A stretch of DNA of 64,000 nucleotides, taken from contig JAOVVO010000415.1 of assembly GCA_028564675.1 (NCBI GenBank), positions 1 through 64,000 on the forward strand, read 5' to 3'. Of this stretch, positions 14,008-25,400 are shown piece by piece. Both the position numbers and the translations under genes were made by a program. Each line of letters starts with the position of its first letter. Position 1 is the first letter of the stretch. The notes beneath the pieces are model-generated. The model was not told the DNA's origin and ran no database searches. It saw only the letters and a program-made list of their open reading frames with translations. Source of the stretch: Onchocerca lupi (taxonomy: Eukaryota > Nematoda > Chromadorea > Rhabditida > Onchocercidae).

Positions 14008-17000
14008 AAGGATTACAAGGAAGATTTAATTTATTGCGAAGTAGCTATTTCATTCTAAATGTTAAATTTTTATTTTATTCTAGCTTCAACATATATGCAC
14101 AGCCTGTTGTTTTAACGGAATTTTGAATAATAACCATCGGGACTTTTAAGTTTTTTCTGTTCTTGATTTCAGGTTAATTTTTAATTTTCGAAATACATAT
14201 CCAGTTTTTCCTAATTCATAAGCTTGTTTTTGTACTTTATAGATTTTCCACTAATTTAATCTTTCAGGTCGAACGTCAGATCCAGAGATGATTAATGGTA
14301 GTGCTGTGTTCACAAAACCAATAAATATTGTTCGTTCGCAATATTCCTGTTCTACAAGATCTCCTTCAACGCGAAATTATTTTCACTCATCATCAAAGCA
14401 AAAACAACATATTTGTGTCGACTGCAATAGGTTGATTTTTATTTGTCTTTTTGACAAATTTAAATATAATATAAATAGTTTTGTGTCTTTTCAGGAAGTT
14501 TTCATGTGAGAAAGCATTTAACATAACTGTTTATAGATTAAGAGTAGGAAACAGCCAAAATCTTGGACATTATTTTTGACAGATGAAATTCTACAAGTTT
14601 GAATTTTCACTATGTTCTCTGCTCTTATTCTTTATATCTGTTTAAGAATATTTCGCTAGCATTATTTATTCTTAATGTAAAATTATAAATCTTACTAGAA
14701 ATTATTAAAATACCATACTCTAAATGTTGTGCTTTTATCATATCATGTTTATAAGGAAGTATCAGTGTTCAGATGGCGCAAAATGTTTGCGGAGTAGACG
14801 TTCATTGTAATCTGTCTGTTGCTTATTGATATATTTTAAATCATATTGAAACAACTGAAACGTTTAAATTTTAAGCTGAAACATTTAAGGGCGCTTTCAT
14901 CAGATTATTCACTTAAACGACATCGGTTGACATGTGTTGAAGCGAAGGCTGCTGCTGCAGCAAAAGTAGTAGACACTGCAACTTCTGGTGCAGATATGCG
15001 CAGTGATGATTGGTAGGCAAGACTTGTCCGTTTGAGGACTCTTAAAAATAATTTAAAATATAGGAATCTGGTACAAAATAATTACTATGAATAGATTTAA
15101 TAGTATACATTTGCCTAACTTTCAGTTTGTATCCTTACCACTTTTCATCAAAACGTGAAACATGGCTTTAATATTACAATATATTGTAATATTAAAACTA
15201 TGTTTCACGTTTTTCACTACTAATATATTTCACTGTCATCTTCGTGCGTTTACTTCAGAATTTAAAAAAAAAAGAAAAAAAAAAAAAAAAAAGACCACAA
15301 ACTCAAATTATGAAAGCAGTTTTACCTGTTTCAAGAATTTTTCAGCACAAAAGCAGAACAAGAGCATTATAATGGCTCCCGCAGTTCCATATCATCTGTG
15401 TTTTCGAATGAACCGATAATCAAGGAGTTTTCGGTACTTTTTGCAATCACTGCGTATTGTTTCTTTATATTAATCTTTGAGAAACTAATTCATTATCGGA
15501 GGAGTGAAGTTCCTTCTATATTTTTCAAAAATTTCTGTTTAAAATGAGTGCTAATAAATAGTGTTGTTGGATTGCTTCATTTATTTATTATTTTTTAACT
15601 CACTTTATTTTTTTCAAGTATTATTATTTAAAAAGCTTTAAAAAGATACATATATTCGTTTATTTTTTGCTTTAAAAAGATATATTTCATTGTTCTAGTG
15701 TATAAACGCGCCGTCTTACGGATCGAGTGATTCAGAACTACGAATGTCACGGCAACTTACGTCAGCATCTACAAAGGTTGGTTTCTTATTTCCGCCATTT
15801 AATTTAAATTTTACATTTCTATGGGTTTTTTAAAATTATTTTCTAAAATTTATAATTGAGTTAATTTTTCAGAATACTGATGTGGTGTTACCTCAGACAT
15901 ATTCTTCGTATGACGAAGATACGGATAATGGTGTGCTGTGTCGTGTTTGTGATTGCTGGTTACCTGGACAACGAGAATTTGATCGCCACTGCGATGAATT
16001 GCATCCCGTTGCTGCCGATCCGGATAGTACAACCGTACCTCAAACGTTAATAATTATCTAAAATCTGTAGGGTCGTGTTTTATAATTTTCAATAATAATT
16101 GCATAATAATCTTGAGCAATTATTCTCTTTTATAAAATTACCACTTTCTTTCCGCTAAGGTGGAATATCAAGCACGTGAGAATTTGAATCATAGCAGAAA
16201 AATTGACTTTGGACTGATCATAATAAGTTTTTTCTCTCCAATTACAGATTTGAACAGACAGCGTTACCATCTGGATCAGTAATGTTGAGTACAGCGACGC
16301 CACCAGAAGTAAATTTGAATCCATCAGGTTCATACTCTGTTACTACTGCAAATCGAAAGCGAGTATCTTCGGATCCTCTTGAATCCGGAAGCTATTTAAG
16401 CACTAAAAATGGACGGCATTTATGTCAGGTATCATAGTGATTTTCTTTTTTTTAATATTTTTTTTCCTTAAATTATCGAAAATAAAGCAGTAGTAGCAAG
16501 CTTCAAAAGGATTTAAATAACCAGGTTAGGGAACTCAAATACTTCCGAGGTGTATAGTTGTATAGTTCCAGACATGCGGAAAATATTATTCATCAGAATG
16601 GAATTTGGAAAGACATCGACGAGAAAGTTGTCCACTGCAAATGAAGCGATTGAAAAATATTGCTGATGAGAAAATAAGGTAATGAGCAATTATCAAATCG
16701 CATAATTATTTTAGAACTTGTTAGTTGAAGAATTAGTTTATTCAAAGTTTTAGAGCTAACTTAGTCTAAATATTTGTTTTTGTCGGTAAAACTACGTTAT
16801 TAATTGATAAAATTCTCTGACATTAATCGCAGTGATGAACAGAGATCATTTTATTACATTAATAATGCAATCCAGTATGAGATTTAAATGTGTATGAAGT
16901 GAATAATGAGATGGATTTCCTCGCTGTAGTTAGTTCCTTTCAGCTTAGGATCAAAGAAGCTTTAACCTTTTTCCATAATTTGGATTAACTGAATTATTAT

Positions 17001-18315
17001 TCAAGATTGGCAAAATTGGAACCGGTGGATTTGTTGCAGTTTCAAACAACTATAAGTACTAGATGGGTGGATGACTGCGCTTTGATTGTTGGTGAATCTC
17101 GAATTGGTGTTCCAAGAGCGGTAAATTTATAAATTATTTGATAGGATTTGTATGAAAAATACCGGAAGATGTCAGTAAGTCTAAGCGAAAAAACAGCTAA
17201 GAAGAAGTATTGATCAGTAAAGTCTGGAAATATAGTGAATTTGGATCGGAATAGAAAGAAAAAGGAAATAGAAGGTCGCTGAAATGTTGTAATGACAGTT
17301 CTGTGCGCTAGAAAATGACAAACTTAATTATCATACAGTCTTTTTGAATCCAAAAATTTAAAATTTTTATTTTAGATGCTTTCAAGAGCCTCAACATATT
17401 TTTCATCTTTATTTCAATATTATGAAAATCATAATGATGTTCCACTGCCGGTTCCCGTTGATCCTATTGCATTTCATCAAGCTATGGAAGCATTTAAAGG
17501 TCTTTTACAACTTGATGGTAATCTTTTAAATTTGTATCGATCTTTTCCATTGATTTTTTGGATATTGCCAACTTATTCGATAATAAAACTTGTCATCTTT
17601 CATGAAATTTTTTTTTCCAAATTTTGGTATTGAAGTGAATATCTTTAGGTAAAAATATTGACTGCATATTATTTATGGCTGATAAGTTCAAAATTAAACC
17701 CCTTTACGATCGATGCGAGCGTTTTATCGCCGAAAAAGTAAGTTTGAATCTTCATTCCTTCATTTTTTTTCTTGTGGTTTTTGATTCGTGCCGATGGCTG
17801 CTACAATAAATATCCTTGCATATTGATGCATTTCATTTTATTGGTTTAAAATTGTGTATTCCCTCACGAAATACTTTCGATCTTCATACGGAAAAGAACA
17901 TTGTGTTGATGGAGGGTCTGGGCATTTAAAATTGAGAATTTTTAACTGAGTCATTCATTAGCCAGATTTATATTTATTTGCGTATCATGAGTTGTGATGA
18001 TTTTGCTCAACGACCATTGTCTATGTGAATAAGTTAAGGATAAGACAATGATTTATATAATTATTTATATGATGATTGCGAACCAGATCTGTTCTTCAGT
18101 TCTTTAATGTGTTTGAACTATTTCAGTTGCCTTCATCATCAGTGATGCACGCAATTCGGTTAGCAGAGCAATATCGAATGTGTGAAATAAAACAAGCGCT
18201 GTTCGATTCGATTTCTATAGATGTATTTCGTAGTCTTGCAGCGGATGAAGATTATCGACAGATGGGTGCAGAATTGAAAGCTGAACTTTTAGAAAAATGG
18301 GGTACTTTCTTGTAA
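1053..18315 (+). CDS. Large C2HC/C2H2 zinc-finger protein with C-terminal BTB/POZ domain (32 exons)
   Basis: Probable nuclear regulator. Modelled exons: 1053-1255, 2128-2217, 2445-2572, 3159-3424, 3801-4030, 4322-4411, 5431-5611, 5790-5938, 6772-6942, 7386-7550, 7807-7854, 7989-8397, 8574-8911, 9393-9524, 9688-9846, 10081-10287, 11597-11782, 12145-12553, 12792-12886, 13114-13231, 13762-13930, 14268-14430, 14890-15012, 15346-15433, 15699-15776, 15873-16045, 16248-16428, 16572-16678, 17006-17120, 17376-17517, 17649-17737, 18127-18315; total 1,796 codons plus stop, phases consistent throughout. Seven fingers: four are C-x2-C-x12-H-x3-C, two are classical C2H2, one ends H-x4-C. Long Ser/Thr- and Gln-rich linkers separate them. 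The last four exons read as a BTB domain (RWVDDCALIVGE, then SRASTYFSSLFQYY). BTB usually mediates dimerisation or Cullin-3 binding. The ATG at 1053 is only the most upstream in-frame one; earlier exons may exist. I do not recognise a named orthologue. Confidence 0.88.
3263..3325 (+). other. Zinc finger 1 (C2HC)
   Basis: Reads CVDCHKTVSTSRNLQRHRMS then Cys: C-x2-C-x12-H-x3-C, with the conserved Leu and basic run before the His. A Cys replaces the usual last His. It lies inside a single exon. Confidence 0.9.
5799..5861 (+). other. Zinc finger 2 (C2HC)
   Basis: Reads CESCNKTVSSSRSLKRHRST then Cys. Same C-x2-C-x12-H-x3-C spacing and very similar core to finger 1, which suggests internal duplication. 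Confidence 0.9.
7468..7530 (+). other. Zinc finger 3 (C2HC)
   Basis: Reads CEDCNRILCSASNLKRHRAT then Cys. Same spacing as fingers 1 and 2, within one exon. Confidence 0.9.
10268..11642 (+). other. Zinc finger 4 (classical C2H2), split by an intron
   Basis: CPECQKT ends one exon (10287) and YSCRKNVKRHRIAVH opens the next (11597), giving C-x2-C-x12-H-x4-H after splicing. The 1.3 kb intron separates the Cys pair from the His pair and contains a candidate cassette exon (10819-10908). Confidence 0.85.
10819..10908 (+). other. Candidate cassette exon inside the finger-4 intron
   Basis: After a poly-T tract and TATAG at 818 there are 90 nt open in the required phase, ending at a GTAAAA donor. The phase in equals the phase out, so inclusion adds 30 residues without changing frame. 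The stretch is clearly richer in G and C than the surrounding intron (for example SDSCSVERARRVVAQ). Inclusion would separate the two halves of finger 4. Inferred from sequence only. Confidence 0.4.
13971..14005. repeat. Poly(A) run of about 35 bases in an intron
   Basis: Uninterrupted A tract within the intron between the exons ending 13930 and starting 14268. Length may be unstable or mis-assembled. Confidence 0.95.
14414..14935 (+). other. Zinc finger 5 (C2HC), split by an intron
   Basis: CVDCNR ends at 14430 and ALSSDYSLKRHRLTC follows from 14890, giving C-x2-C-x12-H-x3-C. The intron sits between the Cys pair and the His. Confidence 0.85.
15150..15213. repeat. Near-perfect 64-bp palindrome in an intron
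   Basis: The arms are 15150-15181 and 15182-15213, with no spacer and only two mismatched positions. It lies in the intron between exons 14890-15012 and 15346-15433. It could be a foldback (MITE-like) relic or an RNA hairpin. Confidence 0.93.
15939..16004 (+). other. Zinc finger 6 (C2H2)
   Basis: Reads CRVCDCWLPGQREFDRHCDE, Leu, His: C-x2-C-x12-H-x4-H with extra Cys residues inside. It lies within one exon. Confidence 0.82.
16423..16631 (+). other. Zinc finger 7 (H-x4-C), split by an intron
   Basis: CQ ends the exon at 16428 and TCGKYYSSEWNLERHRRESC begins at 16572, so the intron falls between the two Cys of the knuckle. Spacing is C-x2-C-x12-H-x4-C. Confidence 0.83.
17006..18315 (+). other. 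BTB/POZ domain
   Basis: Four exons encode the hallmark order of a BTB fold: a strand with D-x2-LIVGE, VPRAMLSRASTYFSSLF (helix against which the dimer forms), a central AFHQAMEAFKGLL segment, FMADKFKIKPLYDRCERFI, and a final helical part HAIRLAEQYRMCEI followed by LKAELLEKW. The order resembles nematode BTB proteins of the MATH/BATH group, but no MATH domain is seen here. Confidence 0.88.
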
Positions 18316-19684
18316 GCATCTGGAAGTTCTGTTCCATTTTATTATAGTCTCAGGTTTGGCACCTTGCACAGTTGCTTTATCAGAAAAAATTTCTTTTTTA
18401 ATGAGTTGTTTTATTTGTATGCTCTTTCACTCTTTTCCCTTCTCCCGAAGTACAGGTGATATTTTCGTATTATTCTTCAATTTCTTCGTGCTTTTTAAGA
18501 TTTGAAAGTCTATTTTTAGGACTCTAACATTCCTGAGGTAATTTTAATTTGCAGATAAGGAGAATATAATGTAGTGATGCGTGGTCTCCGCAGTATAAAT
18601 TTTGCTTTTTTGCACAGCAGTTTTTTCAATGTGCAATTTTTAGAACTTTTAGAAAGAAATAATAGTTCCGAATATTGTCATTGCTGAGCTTATCTTTAAT
18701 TTGGTATAATTAAGGTCTAACTTCCATTATGCAGACATTTTTCGTGGAATGAGATGCTATGTGTATCGTTTGGATGCTGTGGCAATTGAATTTGTTTTTT
18801 GATTCATGATATTTTAACTGGAGCAGTTACTGATGGGCTGTGATTATCCATTACAAAGAATGGTTTTTGTGGATTGAAATTTTCTTTCAGAAATTAACGA
18901 TATATCAGTATTCAAGTCCAACTGTTAATATTATGATAGAAATTTATCAAGGCTTCGGTCAGAACTGATTTTATTTTTTTGAGATAATCGCTTTAATCTT
19001 TGTATAATTTGTCATATATTTGAGTTCGTGAACTTTTTGTGCAACTAATCTTATATTAATGTTTTTGACCCCATCGCTTGGGTTTTTATCAATGACCTAA
19101 CAGTTGATGAGATATTCTTCAACCATTTAAAGGGAAATAAATAGCTAAAGATGAGATAGGTGAGAGAAGAGGAAAAGATCTAAGAGATTAGTATAATCTC
19201 GTATTTGTACAGCCTAATAAATGTCTCAGCTAAGATTTTGTATCCTCATTTCTGGGATTTTGAATCCAAAACGTGGCATAGGAATCAATGAAATCGTTTT
19301 TCTCCCCATCCTCTCTAATATATCCCAATTATTGTTGTTTATAGTTATGCTGTCAAGATCTCAACTAAATGCCATAACGATCTCTTTAAAATAATCCAAT
19401 CCGTCCCCTTATTAATGAATAGATTTCTTTATCAGTAATATTTTTTTCGAAATCATCAACAATAGTTTCTTGACCGATTGTTATATCTTGCCACGAGTAA
19501 TAATATTTAAATAAGTGTTTGTTCGACTTTTGAGCTCTTGTTCTTATCCGAAAACACATTGACTTCATAACGTCGGAAAAGTAAACTTGTTAATTTTTGC
19601 TAATTAAATCCTCTTTTGAAAGGAAGACAATAGGATTCATTGTATTCGAGTCGATGAAAAAAGTGATATCTAGAGTAAGCCAAG

Positions 19685-19750
19685 AAATTTTTCAAATAAC
19701 AGAAATACCGAGCAATCCTAGCTTGGTATTTCTGTTATATGAAAATTTTT
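19685..19750. repeat. Long hairpin, 7-nt loop
   Basis: The arms, about 19685-19713 and 19721-19750, pair over nearly 30 bp with one G:T wobble and one or two mismatches. The loop is AATCCTA. It lies between the BTB exon at 18.3 kb and the candidate terminal exon at 20.2 kb. Its size and shape would suit a microRNA precursor, but this is unproven. Confidence 0.85.
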
Positions 19751-20191
19751 AGATTCAAATTTAAATTTTTCGCATTTTCATATTCCTAAAAATATTCGGA
19801 ACGTTCAGAGTTTATTCTGATAGTTTTGGGAGTATTTATTTTTCTCCATTTCTCATCATTGTTGCTTTCAGCGCTTATCTGCAAGCATTTTTTTTTGGTT
19901 TAAAAATTTCGCATATTTGATTTCAGTTGTTGAAATCATTAAGTTTAAAAAGAAAAACTTTTCCATTCCGTCTTTACATATGTGCTTTTTCTCTTTGTAT
20001 ATTATACAAACCCAAATTCCATTTTTCTTTTGAACTTAAAAAGATGCTGACATAAAAATGAGCTTTATTTTTGTGTTTCATTTCTTCCGAACAGTTTTTT
20101 TCGATGCTATTATAAATTTTTGCTTGGCAGAAGAGTTAGAATTTCAAGTTTTCAAAACTGCAAGACTTGAGCAGAATGTATTATTATTCAG

Positions 20192-20237
20192 GAAAGAGTC
20201 AGGTTTCCAAATTGCCGAAAATGCAGACCCGGAATGA
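20192..20237 (+). other. Possible alternative terminal exon of the BTB gene
   Basis: The stop codon at 18313-18315 overlaps a strong GTAAGC donor (18312). Splicing from there to the acceptor ending TTATTATTCAG at 20191 keeps the frame and adds KESGFQIAENADPE, then TGA at 20235-20237. An AATAAA lies 16 nt further on (20253). Either end is possible. Confidence 0.45.
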
Positions 20238-20248
20238 ATGTATTGATA

Positions 20249-20344
20249 GTCTAATAAAATGACGATTGCATGGTTCCTTAAATGCCATGCAACTACGTCT
20301 AATAAAATAACGATTGCATGATTCCCTAAATGTTATGCAACTAT
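20249..20344. repeat. 48-bp tandem duplication carrying AATAAA
   Basis: Units 20249-20296 and 20297-20344 are alike with a few substitutions. Each holds an AATAAA (20253 and 20301) and a short inverted repeat of the form TTGCATG...CATGCAA. If the BTB gene ends at 20237, these would be its polyadenylation signals. Confidence 0.85.
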
Positions 20345-22478
20345 CAGAATAATATTTTCTCTGCAAATGATTTTTATATTGACTACTTAATCAGAATTCC
20401 TTATATTGTAATAGATCGATCTTAGCACTATAAAAAGAGAAAGTGCATTTCACTGCCTCAGCGATTTATCATCTGCAAAGAAAAACTTGTAAATATCTAT
20501 AGTAAATTTTTGGTTTTAATTTGAAGCTTCCCACAAGTTTCATCACAACAATAGTGCTTGGAATCGCTTGAAGTACTATTAAGTATTATATCACACTTTA
20601 CTATTTGTATGTTCGTTTAGAGCATTAGGAAATGATTTTCGATATCAAGGCTCCAGATAGAGAAGTAAGCCAAATCAGTCAGCGGAACCTTTGTGAATGG
20701 AAACTAAGCATTTTAAAACATTTTTTCCAATCCTAAAAGTTTTTCATCCGAGCTATATTATGTCAATTCTTTGACTTTTTTTAAAATCTCATTCTATGTT
20801 TGTGGTACTTTTATTTCTAATCATTCTTCTTTTTTTTTTTTTTTTTTTGGAATTTTCTGTCTTCTATTTCACAAAAGTTCATTCCGATCGCGTGCAGTTG
20901 AACTCACATCAATTTCTGTTCATGGTAACTCTGATCTTTTTTAACATGCTTCGATGTTTTCGGGAAAAAGCAGCTGTATTATTCATTTTAATTTCAATTT
21001 ACTATAACACAGCTTAGATGTTGTTGGAGAAAGTTTGTGCTACAGTAGTTGGACGTGATCACCTAACATAGCCATTTCATTTTATCACTCTCGGGAAAAT
21101 CAAGTTCATTTTATATCATTTTTCTATCTTAGTGTTGATAATGCTAATTATTCAATCGTAACCTCAACTTATTTTGCAGTCTTTTAGTAAATATTTGAAA
21201 TCTTCAAAAAAAAAAAAAAAAAAAAACATCCATATTTCTACCACTTTTTCACCGTTTGTTTACCTAATTTATTCTCTCTTATTTCTAAAATTTTTTTATA
21301 AAATGTCTCGTGGTTCTCTTTGAATGATTCGATAAAATATTTCTTTGTACTATTTTTCCCGCTATTTCTTAAAAATTATGGATATAGGAGAACGCATTTC
21401 GTTCATCCGTGGACATGTTTCTGTGTTTTTCATTACGTATTTTTTTTTTTAGTATATATTGGGCTGCTATCTTCTGTTTTTTTATGTTGACTTAGTTCAT
21501 TATTTTTCTTGTATCGTTTATTTGCAAAGTAAAGACATTTTTCACTTTCAGTGATGACATTTCCATTACATTCGTACTTTTTGAATTTTCAAAGATTCAT
21601 TGCTAAAATGAACTGCTCATCTCGCAAAGGAAACTGTCACAACAATTCTGGAAAAACGAGTTGATTTTAATAAAATCATTTTTAACTGAAATTTATAAGA
21701 ATTTCTTATTCAGAAACGAATAATAGACAAATCTTGGTAGGAATGTTTTGAAACTACGATTTCTCTAAAGAATTATGATTCAAATTTCATAGAAATAAAT
21801 ACTAGCTTCGATTTATGGTTAAACTCCTTGATTTATTCACAGGTATCAGACATCTATTTTGTAAGTAATTGTTTAGTCCAGTGTGACACCCTTTCGAGAA
21901 AAGTGAATATTAGGTATAAGGTCAGCATAGAAACAAAATTAAGAATATGTTATATCATCCGTGGGTAGCTATTTCAGGGGAAGACCTGAAAATCGCGGAA
22001 GCAATAATCAAAAATCAGGGCAATGGCAGTTAGCTCATTCTTCCATAATTTGTTTCATTATTGCAGATTGAAAATTACGATTTTGCTGCCGTCATTTGAT
22101 ATTTTTATTCATTTGCATTAATAACGATTTATTTATCTTTCCCAGATAATTTTTACTGAGAAATTGCATCGTTTTTCGATGCCTTCGTCCTTATCGTTTC
22201 GACTTTAGATGGAATCGATATTATGATTCACTTGAGGATGCGACGAATTTACCGAGTAGAATTTGGTAATTTCTTGACTAAATTCATGGGGCATTACAAT
22301 GAACTGTGGGTAAATAGTGACCTTATCTGAAAACAAAAGTTCAATCCGGAATTTAGAATGCGAGTATTTACAAAATTCTTGTGTAAGAAAGGAAATAGTA
22401 TAGAAGAACATAATGGAAACTGCAACTAGCTATAACAGTAAACTTACTATTCACGATATAACCGAACGTCTTGAGTCC

Positions 22479-25400
22479 TTAAACAGCTGGCGAATGCTTG
22501 TAGAAAAATAGGAAATAGAAAGCAAAGCCACCTAATAGAATGGACGCACCAATAATGTAAATATGGAAATCAACGATTGTTGTCACCTGAAAATTGCTGT
22601 CGGAGATGTTGCTAGTCCGAACTCCAAGCCTCAAATTTAACAAGCTTATCTGATTTAATAAGTAACATGATCAATATTTCTAAACTTAGATAGAATCTGA
22701 CTTGATATCTCATAGTGACGAGGAAATTATTAGACGCTCTAAACATAATTAAACATAGTTTCCGCATGCTGTTGAGATTTTGGACTGAAAAGAACAAGTC
22801 AGACAGACAGAAATAATAAAAGTAGTTCTATAATAAATACAAGATATGAATCTAGGCCAAATAATCTGAAATTACTTTGTTCGACGCAATGTATATAATT
22901 AATAATAAGAAGATAGTTGCTTGAACAATACTTACTGATTCTTCGCTCACCACTTAGTTAGTAATTCATCAATGTTTTAGTTCAGGCTTCAAGGCGAATC
23001 ACGATTTCAGATGTAAATAAACACCATGTTAACCTATAATAAATAATCGAGCCTTGATCATATCTTTCTTACATCAGATTATTCCATCATCTTGATTATA
23101 TTCTCTTGTTTGCTCGTTTTGCTCTTCAAAAATAAGTTTTTATTTTCAGGACATAAACAAAAACTAACCATGCTGACAGAGAGAATCATGAAGATGACAG
23201 GCACGATGATTGGATTCTGGATAGCATGCGGATGAATTGATTTATGGACGGAACGAATCCACAGTAGAGCCAGTATTGTGAAAATACGCTGAAGCTATTG
23301 ACAAAACGATAGATAATTGATCAACTGCGACAGATTACCAACAAATGAGAATACAAAAGAAAGCACAATCTGAAATACTGCATGAAAGTTACACACAGCA
23401 ATTCACTACCATGTCGTTTTTGTATTTTTATCAATGCTTTCATCCTTACGATGTCTTTGTGAAAAGGGATCTTCATCCATCTTCATATTGACGACATAAC
23501 ATTAGCTTATAATTGGTAATTTGCATATGACAAAATTATATGTTTTAAAAGGCATTAGATTCACTGAACTCATTCCGGACATATATATTGCATTTTTATG
23601 ATTCTGAATAACAATTAGAAATGGCTGCCAACTTACAGAAATAAATATGGCAACTTGAGGACTATTATGTTCTGTATTGGAACAGTTTAAAAAGTTAGGT
23701 AAATGACCTTGTCGTGCAGCAGCATACAAATATCTAAAAATTAATTTAATTTAGATGTTTTAAATGATTCTTGTAATGAATACTTGACTATAAATAGGAC
23801 TAAAAGTTATGAGTAAAGGAATACATTGCATGTATTAAACCTGCTAGCGCGAAAAAATGAAGTGTTCATGGAGCCGATGAATAGAATTCATATAAGAAAA
23901 AGTATTACAGAACGGAATTCATTTAATATCGCTGCAGCAAATATCTAAAACAAAAGAGATACTGATCAGTTTTATGCTTAAAATTCTCATTTCAGAAATA
24001 ATCATTCGGTTTTTAGAACTTCGATTAGAAAATATTCCAATCAAAAGTATCATCATTTCACAGATCTTCCTTCAGCGATGCATTCAGAGAATATCGAAAT
24101 CTTTTGTTTATAACTTATTTCCTTCTAATGCATCAAGTATTTAAAGCACTCGAAATCTTGCATTCTGGAGCCATTACTGTGAATAATATGAAATTGAGAT
24201 GAATCGTTCCCAAGCCATGAAATTTGCGGAATACCGGCTACTAATTTGTCGTAGTAATTAGAGAGAAAGCTTAAATCAGCTAAAACAATGGATGATTTCA
24301 TTTGCTCTGTATCAAGCATTACAAATAAATGAAATATTTGTTTCGAGAAAAATGAGTGCTACAATTTTTTTAATTATAATCGCCAAAGGCATTGTTCTGA
24401 AAAATATATAACATATGAAATCAGTAAAAAATATTAAGCAAGCACATTCCTTATGTCATTGGCATGAGTATATCCAAGTAGTTCAGAATAAAATTGTAAA
24501 GAAAACTTACTCATCTGTATTAATTATAAATTAATTAACAGATTTATACTATATTAATTAAAACCCAACAAACATTAATGTTCCAATTTCCCCTCTTCAT
24601 TTATTTCACAATTCGCTGCAAATAATTATGAAGCTTATATTTGAAAACCATTTCTTGAATATTTATCCTTATATCTTATTGCTTGCAAAATTTTCATTTT
24701 CAATTTTCAATTTAGTGAATGTGAGAAGAATGACTTTTTCGGCTTTTCAATCTCTTCGGTGCCAAAATTCAAAACATCCCAACCTTCATAAGATAATAAA
24801 GCAGCAAACAAGGCTGTTATTATGCGATCGGATTTGAATTGCACTTTATCGCATGTATTTTGTAAGTTTTGAGTTTTTCTAAAAAATAAAAGAACGGCAA
24901 GGCTATTTATCAGTTCCTTATAAACTTGAAAAATTATATTCATGCCAATGAATTGATAACGAACTCGTTATTAGCTGCAGTTATTTGATCTCCTGTATAT
25001 GTTTCTCGTTCACTTAAAATCTCTTAATATCAATATTATTGCTGCAGAATAGCTTTGAGAATGTCAGTGAAGTTTTGGTGAAGTAGATAGATTAAGTTGC
25101 TGGACATTACATAATTCATATACCTTTGAAAATGAGCAAGTAAAATCCAGTACTATTACAATAGCTGTTGGAATGATTTTTGCAAGAGATGCGACTAATT
25201 GAAAACGTGAAACAAATGCTATGAGAGAGAAAAAAATTGAGCACCATTAAAAGCCCTGAAATAAAATAAAGAGGTCAGATATGCTGGTTAATGCATTTAA
25301 CAGTAAAAAGTAGCGTAGTATGATCTAGAAACAATTTACATTAAACAATTTCACTTACATAACAATGAAAAACCAATAAGTTTTTCTAAGTAAAACTTGT

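Larger units (their letters stand above)
18316..22478. other. BTB gene 3' region and intergenic DNA
   Basis: Apart from the candidate terminal exon at 20.19 kb, the hairpin at 19.7 kb and the 48-bp tandem repeat at 20.25 kb, I see no coding exons. Short ORFs here lack family signatures and mostly overlap poly-T tracts. Confidence 0.5.

Noticed and set aside
19386..19568. 60-codon minus ORF in the BTB 3' region
   Set aside because: No splice context or homology; a length expected by chance in this composition.
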